This document shows positions 58,155 to 64,000 of a stretch of 64,000 nucleotides of DNA, piece by piece (the stretch's first letter is position 1; each line of letters opens with the position of its first letter). Made by a program: the position numbers and the translations under genes. The DNA is from Cryptomeria japonica (taxonomy: Eukaryota; Streptophyta; Pinopsida; Cupressales; Cupressaceae): positions 405,367,389-405,431,388 of the forward strand of contig NC_081408.1 of assembly GCF_030272615.1 (NCBI RefSeq). Reading direction: 5' to 3'. A model generated the notes under the pieces. The model searched no databases, had not been told where the DNA came from, and worked only from the letters and a program-made list of their open reading frames with translations.

Positions 58155-58520
58155 ATGCAATTTGATGGAAGCTCTTCATCTTCCAGTTCAGGCGCGGGAG
58201 TGGTGCTGTTTTCCCCTCTAGATGAAAATTTTCTTAAAGCTTACAAGCTCGCATTTGATACTACAAACATTACTGCAGTGTATGAGGCTCTTCTCTTATG
58301 GCTGGATTTTGCTAAGGAGAAAGGGATAAAAAATTTGCAATTCATGGGAGATGCTGAATTGATTGTTAATCAAGTAAAGAATAGATACCAGAGCAAGAAC
58401 AAGAGGCTAAAATCATATCGAAATAAAGTGTGGGATGATATTGAAGGTTTTGACACTTTTTCCATACAAGTCATTCCAAGAGAGTAGAATACAAAGGCGG
58501 ATTCTCTTGCCGTCTCAAAT
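58155..58520 (+). pseudogene. Archaeal-type RNase H domain placed before RT
   Basis: Starts MQFDGSSSSSSSGAGVVLFSP (58155), continues ITAVYEALLLWLDFAKEKGIKNL, MGDAELIVNQV and, after a stop at 58485, NTKADSLA (about 58490-58513). All four catalytic acids are visible: Asp in FDGS, Glu in YEAL, Asp in GDAEL and Asp in KADSLA. The GAG-V after the first Asp and the helix ending LIVNQV are typical of the RNase H type acquired by Tat elements. Degrades RNA in RNA-DNA hybrids during cDNA synthesis. It lies between protease and RT, about 0.6 kb before RT begins. Confidence 0.85.
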
Positions 58521-58849
58521 TCTTTATTACTTCCTCATCCTGAGTTTGAGAAGGATGTTTATGTAGTAGAGATGATCTATTGACCCAGTGTGCCAGATAA
58601 TAATCAGAATTGGCAAGTCTTTGATGATGACAAACATATCATCTCATTCTTGGAAGGAAGCATAAATTTTTCCAATTTGTCTTTTGATGAGAGTCAACCT
58701 TCGACAAGTCAACATATTACTAAAGAAGAGGAGAAAGGACTTGAAATTCTGCAGCTTAAAGGTAATACCATTCCTAAAGGCTTGGTATATGTTGAAAGTC
58801 TATTTAACAAGCAAGATCAATTTGTAAAGAAGAAAGATGAATAAAAGCC
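58521..58849 (+). pseudogene. Linker between archaeal-type RNase H and RT
   Basis: Open frame at 58590-58844 (84 codons), acidic and Ser-rich, with EEEKGLEILQLKGNTIPKGLVYVESLFN near the end. No domain recognised. Probably part of the polyprotein. Confidence 0.5.
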
Positions 58850-59770
58850 CTTGGGATCTTCAGATGTTGAGAAGGTGGACATAGGTTTCAAAAATGATCC
58901 TAAAGTTGTTTTGATTGGAAAATGCCGTACCCACAAGGAGAGGAAGATACTAATTGATTTATTGACTAGATACATTGATGTCTTTGCCTAGTGCTATGAT
59001 GATCTCAAAGAGTTTATGAACAAAGAATTCAAGCATCATATTTCTCTCAAACATAATTCAACTCCATCAGGCAAAAGCAAAGGCAATTCAATCAAAAGAT
59101 AGTAGATGCAATTTTTGTAGAAGTGGATAAAATGTTGAAGGCTAAAATAATTTGTCCAATTCACCATTCTACGTGGGTTGCAAACATAGTTCCTATCAGA
59201 AAGAAGAATAACAAGATCAAAATTTGTGTTGATTTTCGCAACCTAAATCAAGCATCCCTCAAGGATAATTATCCTCTTCCAGTTATGGATCATCTTCTTC
59301 AAACTGTTTCTGGATCTGAAATGATGTCCATACTTGATGGTTTTTCTGGTTACAATCAAGAGGATTAGCATAAGACCACCTTTACCACTCCGGGGGGGAC
59401 TTTTTCTTACAACTGAATGACTTTCAGTTTGATTAATGGTGGTGCCACTTTTCAACGTGCGATGGATCTCTCTTTTGGTGACTTAAGAAACAAGATTATT
59501 GTTGTCTACTTGGATGACTTGACTATCTTCTCCAAGAAATGAGAGGAGCACGCTTATCATCTGGAGTGCGTGTTACAGTGATGTAGGCAACAAGGAATCT
59601 CCTTGAATTCAAAGAATTAAATTTTTTAAGTGACCGAAGGGAAGTTTTTGGGTCACATTGTTTCAAAGGAAGGTATCCACATTGAACCTGAGCGAGTCAA
59701 ATCTATTCGACAGTTGTCGTTACCTTCTAGAAATCCTGGAGATCGCTCGTTCTTTGGCCAAATCAATTCC
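58850..59770 (+). pseudogene. Reverse transcriptase of the Tat/Ogre-like element
   Basis: Reads VLIGKCRTHKERKILIDLL (about 58910), MLKAKIICPIHHSTWVANIVPI (about 59130), ICVDFRNLNQASLKDNYPLP (about 59223), ILDGFSGYNQ (about 59331) and the catalytic VVYLDD (about 59500). Then the frame shifts, with FGHIVSKEG-like text near 59650 and SFFGQINSIRKFIP near 59748. Stops at 58987, 59369, 59414 and 59540 break it. The catalytic Asp pair is intact. Confidence 0.85.
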
Positions 59771-60300
59771 ATAAGAAAGTTCATCCCATATTTTTTCTGA
59801 GATTACAAAATCAATTGTTGAGATGATGAAAGGCAATGTGGTATTCAAATGGTCAGAGGAGGGAAAGAGAGCTTTCAATCAAATAAAGTCATCTATAGCA
59901 GATGTTGCTATGTTGATGTATCCGGATTCATCAAGGATTTTAATATTTATTGTTATGCTTCAGATTCTACATTATTCATAATCTTGACTCAACATCATAA
60001 TGATAATATCAAGGGACCAATTTCTTTCATGAGTATTCCTTTGAAGAAGCACGAGCTGAAATATTCTCCGGTTGAAAAGACAGCCTATGCAGTGGTGAAG
60101 GCTATGAAGCAGTTCCGTTTCTATGTTTTGAATTCTCACTGTAATGTATATGTTCCATACTGCAATGAAGACAATCCTCACCCAACAAGAAATTAGAATG
60201 AGCAAGAGAGCTTCTTGGATTGCGAAGGTTTAGGAGTATGATATTGACATCAAACCTACTAAGGTTGTCTGAGGGCGGGGATTATGCAAGTTGTTGGCTG
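59771..60300 (+). pseudogene. Native RNase H of the Tat/Ogre-like element
   Basis: A frame at 59849-60196 reads FNIYCYASDSTLF, then SIPLKKHELKYSPVEKTAYAVVKAMKQFRFYV. In the first motif the catalytic Asp expected in T-D-A-S-D is Tyr (C-Y-A-S-D), while the Glu in EKTA is kept. The region normally giving D-H-x-x-L is lost (VPYCNED). The native domain is thus damaged at two catalytic sites, whereas the extra RNase H upstream keeps all four. Confidence 0.75.
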
Positions 60301-61626
60301 AAAATACTTCAGAAGGAAAGGTTATTCAAGAATCCAAATTTCCATTAGTTTTGTTTGTCAGCACCACAGATGATTGGTTCTCTAGCATAGCATACTTTCT
60401 CACTTATGGAGAGTGCCCAACTCATCTCACCCCTAAGGAGAAAAGGACCATCAATTTGAAGGCGACCAAATATATTATCCGGGGTGATGTCCTATACAAA
60501 AAGGGAATCGGTGGTACTTATCTAAGGTGTGTGGATAAAGAACAGAGAGAAGCTTATTCAATTCTTCCATAATGAAGCATGTGGTGGACATTTCTCTTCT
60601 TCAGTGACAATGTTCAAGATACTAAGAAATTGCTACTATTGGCCTAGATATTCAAGGATGCCGATGAGTGGGTAAAGAAATGCGATACATGCCAACAATT
60701 CAAAGGGAAAGTAAAACTTGTTTCTCTACCATTAAAGTTGGTGATCATCGAAGAGCCATTCTAGCAATGGGGTTTGGATTTCATTGGCCCTATTCATCCT
60801 CATTCCAATGCAAATCACACTCACATCTTGGTAGCTACAAACTATTTCACTAAGTGGGTCGAGGCTGTTCCAGTGAAGAAAACAACATCAAAGGTAGTTT
60901 ATGATTTTATCAAGCAAAACATCTTGGTGAGATTTGGAGTCCCGCACAAGATTGTCACTGATAATGCTACCAATTTCTCTTCTCATAAAATATCAGCTTT
61001 TTGTTACAAATATGGAATCATTCTCTCTCATGTGTTCGACTATTACCCTTAGGTAAATGGTCAAGTTGAAGCCAATAATAAGAATATCATTACCATTCTT
61101 CACAAGTTAGTTGATGAAAACCAAAGAACATGGCATAAACATCTATATGAGGCACTATGTGCTAATCATACCACAAAAAAGAGGGCTATCAAGTTATCTC
61201 CTTTTAAAATAGTTTTTGGTACAGAGGCAAGGTTTCCTATTCCTTTGGAGTTAGCTTTTCTCAAATTACAAGAAATTTTGGAGAATTATGAATTCGAAGA
61301 TGCATTAGAAAAATGAGTGTTGTACTTGACCAAGATGGAGCAGCAAAGGGAAGTGGTAGTGGATAAAATCAGAGAACACCAAATGCGAGTTAAAGAATTG
61401 TTTGACAAGAGAGAAAGAGAAAGATAATTTTAAGTTGGTGATCTAATTTTGTTATGGGATAAGTGGAGAGAGCCAAAAGGAATGCATGGAAAGTTTGAGT
61501 CGCTTTGGAGAGGGCCTTTTCAGATCAGACAAGTTTGCGGTGAAAATTCATTCTACTTGGCCTATATGGATGGAACACACTTGCCCCTTCCTTATAGCGG
61601 GCAACATTTGAAACTCTATAATAATT
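60301..61626 (+). pseudogene. Integrase of the Tat/Ogre-like element
   Basis: Zinc-finger part near 60570 (NEACGGHFSSS) and CDTCQQFKGK at about 60685 in shifted frames. DDE core: LDFIGPIHPH (about 60773), VTDNATNFSS (about 60957), VNGQVEANNKN (about 61055). C-terminal part with LLWDKWREPKGMHGKFESLWRGPF near 61455-61525 and a final SGQHLKLY at about 61600. TAG at 61050 and TGA at 61315 interrupt. No chromodomain. Confidence 0.85.
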
Positions 61627-61862
61627 AGGGTGGATTGTCCTTCATCCATGTACATAGGTTAAATAGGTGCTTGTCTTTGTCCCAGTTTTGGTTTGTTGTG
61701 GAGGTTTTCTTTCCTCCTTGTTTTTTTCCTTCTAGTCCTTTGCATGTTTTATCTTTCATCCCTCATGATTCTATCCCAATGGATAGTGCACTAGCCTGTG
61801 AAACCAAAGATTTTGGGTTCGTCCTACGTCCTTTGCAGTCCTTGTCCCCAGTCAGAGCCAGC
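61627..61862 (+). other. Tail between integrase and the 3' flanking repeat
   Basis: T-rich (PHE/LEU/SER-rich when read), no domain. If 61863 starts an LTR, the purine tract should lie here, but the last 15 bases (CCCAGTCAGAGCCAGC region) are not clearly purine-rich. Confidence 0.5.
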
Positions 61863-64000
61863 TATTACCCCATATTTGACATACCCAAAATTTGAACTTT
61901 AAATTGGTCCCAACGTTTAATTAAGGCACAAATATGTGTGCGAGGATGTGATCCAAGGTTGTCATTCTTAACCTACATTTTCATCAATCATAAATATGTT
62001 AGTCAAAATGTGAAAAATGGATGAATTTTGAAAATTACAAATAATTGAGGAAAATTGTTTTGTGAACATATCCTAAGCATTGTTTTGTGTCATATGACCA
62101 ATTTTTGCTTGAACCCAGTTCACATTTTGCCATATTTTAAACTTTCAAATTTTGATGTTCCTCACTTTAAATCAATTAAAATACCACACCCAAGGTATCT
62201 TAATGAGGAATAAATGATGGTATATTCTTATCCTCCTACCTTGAAGGTGTGTTTCGAATTTTGAATCCTAACTCCTTACCAATTGAAAGTTGTGGCCATT
62301 TTTCCTAAATCGAGGCATTAAAGTCTTATGGGAAATATTTGAATTACTTTTAAAAATGATTCAAATATTTTAAATTGTTTTCAATATATCCCTCATTTTG
62401 ATATTTTTGAAGAAAAATAGCAATCAAAAGACCTTATGTAGTTTTGGATGGAATAAATCTTTTTCTCAAAGCCCTTAATTGCTTAAAAATTTCAAAATTC
62501 TAACCTTAATAGGTTAAAAATGCTCAAAAAAGAGCAAGCCTAACCTATTGCTTTGAAAAGTCAAAATTCTAACCTTAATAGGTTAAAATTGCTCAAAAAG
62601 TGAGCAATCCTAACCTATTATGCTCACTTCTTCACAAATTCTAACTTTTTAACCTCCCTTGCTCAAAAAGCTTAAATTGAGAAAAGAAAATCTCCAAGAA
62701 TAGACAATTAAGCGAGTGTCGGTTGTTCTATCACTAGTGAATGTGCAAGTTTGAATCCTAGCATACGATCCCGCATACCTTCATGTCCTATAAGCAACAT
62801 GTTGACCATCAGCATAAAGAGATTGCACAGAGGTAGCAGATCCAAGCTAAAGAAATATACAGTGCTAGCAAAGGTTAAGATGAATATTTATCCAATGTTA
62901 CAATTGCCACAAACCGACATGCATGCAAAATATGGAATCACTTCACACTCATGCACAAAATGAATTTGAAGAACATGCTTGAGAATCTTTCAAGTGAATG
63001 TGATCAGTTGGTGTAAGACAAAAACTCTACATCTACATCCTCATCAATACACAACCTATGGCAAAGAATGCAGAAGGCATGCGATATGTTTGATAATATG
63101 ACCCATCATCACATGGCACAAAGATTGCAGCCAAAGTGTGACATTTAATGATTTGACAGAGGGCTCTAAAGAGGTTTCAATCCCATGGAATGATAATTAA
63201 AGCATGGTGACACAAAATGGATTTGTGGAAAGGATTTGGAAGCTTTCACTAAATGTAACTGACAACACAAAATCTCATATTAATGTAAAGTTGGTAAAAT
63301 CAGTTTGGCAAATAAAGATGACATAGTCGTAGTTGCAATTGAACTACTTAACATTTATGCAGATTGTGGAGACATAGACTACACACGCTAACTACTTGAC
63401 ATAATGTGGGATGTGCACATGTGTGAACTGTTTGTCAAAATGTCTCAAGAGATTTCATCTCACAAGATGCGTGACTGATATGCATAAAATGGACATGTTG
63501 AAAGGGCTTCAGATACTTTCAAATATATGCAACCGGTAGCCATTGAAACCAATTCAAATAACCTTTGTGTCCATCCTCCTTGTCCATGTGGGAGAATTTT
63601 GATTTGAGAATATAATTGAAAGTGTTCAGGTGACATACATGTTAATGTGGAACAATAGACAATGTTATTGAATTGTTTGACATAATGATCGAAATTAAAT
63701 GGCATCTAATTTAGTTCAACTGAGACATTTCCTCCCTAAGAAATCGATAGGAATTAAGGATTACTTTGCATATTCTCTATAATCTGCATATTGATTATGT
63801 GCACTGATACGATTGCAAAATGTGAAGGCGGGGAACATAGACAACACACATGACTTGTTTGACAGAATGCCATGAGAAGATGTCATCCCAAGAAATGTGA
63901 TGGTTGGAAGGTTGACATGAAATGGAAAATGTATGAACCTCCCTAAAAGCATAAAAAGATGAAGGATATATGTAATATGTTATAGGGTTGTCCTCATTTG
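61863..64000 (+). repeat. Long direct repeat, copy 2 (candidate start of the 3' LTR)
   Basis: Starts TATTACCCCATATTTG and is collinear with 41040-43191 until the window ends. Differences are substitutions and small gaps scattered over the whole length. Confidence 0.75.
62950..64000 (+). pseudogene. Decayed PPR gene, copy 2
   Basis: Homologue of 42190-43260, with the same scattered PPR words: DMFDN at about 63085, GHVERASDTFKYMQ at about 63493, and a NSNNLCVHPPCPCG sequel. As broken as copy 1; runs off the right window edge. Confidence 0.58.

Larger units (their letters stand above)
55218..61862 (+). mobile_element. Internal region of a Tat/Ogre-like Ty3/gypsy element with two RNase H domains
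   Basis: About 6.6 kb: primer site, duplicated leader module, gag, protease, archaeal-type RNase H, RT, native RNase H, integrase, short tail. The tRNA-Arg-like primer site and the second RNase H are marks of the Tat lineage. The order PR-aRH-RT-RH-INT differs from the usual Tat order, in which the extra RNase H sits after the native one. Many stops and indels show it is old. 3' copy of the flanking repeat begins at 61863. Confidence 0.8.

Overview
The window looks like a piece of a large, repeat-rich plant nuclear genome, most likely a conifer or other gymnosperm. This is inferred from AT-rich spacer, dense nested LTR retrotransposons with diverged LTRs, only one conventional plant exon in 64 kb, and plant-type host gene fragments. 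There is no bacterial-style gene organisation. The species cannot be named from the sequence.

Layout: 1-12.4 kb is a minus-strand Ty3/gypsy relic (element A: RT and protease at 1-1050, gag at 10669-11760, tRNA-Met-type PBS at 11811). It is split by a complete plus-strand Athila-like Ty3/gypsy element (element B, 1051-10668, 282-bp LTRs, perfect GTGTG target duplication). Element B carries gag, pol and a separate 777-codon accessory ORF behind a GC-rich repeat block and a TATA-like box. 12.4-20.3 kb is mostly non-coding and holds the last exon of a DDX3/Ded1-type DEAD-box RNA helicase (17333-17722).

20297-23780 is a complete minus-strand Ty1/copia-derived element (TATCT target duplication). 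Its pol has been replaced by fragments of at least four unrelated host genes: probable eIF4B, probable APC8/CDC23, NADH-glutamate synthase and ribosomal protein S4. It is comparable in concept to maize Bs1 and is the most notable object here. 25658-29815 is a second non-autonomous copia element with gag and protease but no RT or integrase. 29.8-38.5 kb is non-coding spacer with a 231-bp tandem duplication, a G tract and a (CT)n microsatellite. An unrecognised repetitive acidic ORF follows at 38851-39480.

From 40.4 kb to the window end is a stack of nested elements. The end of an older LTR with a tRNA-Asp-type PBS stops at 41.01 kb. A probable Tat/Ogre-like element follows (internal region 55218-61862, tRNA-Arg-like PBS, two RNase H domains in the unusual order PR-aRH-RT-RH-INT). 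It is flanked by direct repeats starting at 41040 and 61863 that contain a decayed PPR gene. A chromovirus with chromodomain (44785-52629) is inserted in the reading frame of an accessory ORF. If the flanking repeats are LTRs, the LTR is about 6.3 kb and carries both the PPR relic and that ORF; this is a testable hypothesis, not a demonstrated fact.

Almost all coding sequence seen is transposon-derived and broken. In element B nearly all in-frame stops sit where one C-to-T change in a glutamine (CAG/CAA) or arginine (CGA) codon would explain them, as expected from decay of methylated DNA. Only the helicase exon is a candidate host gene.
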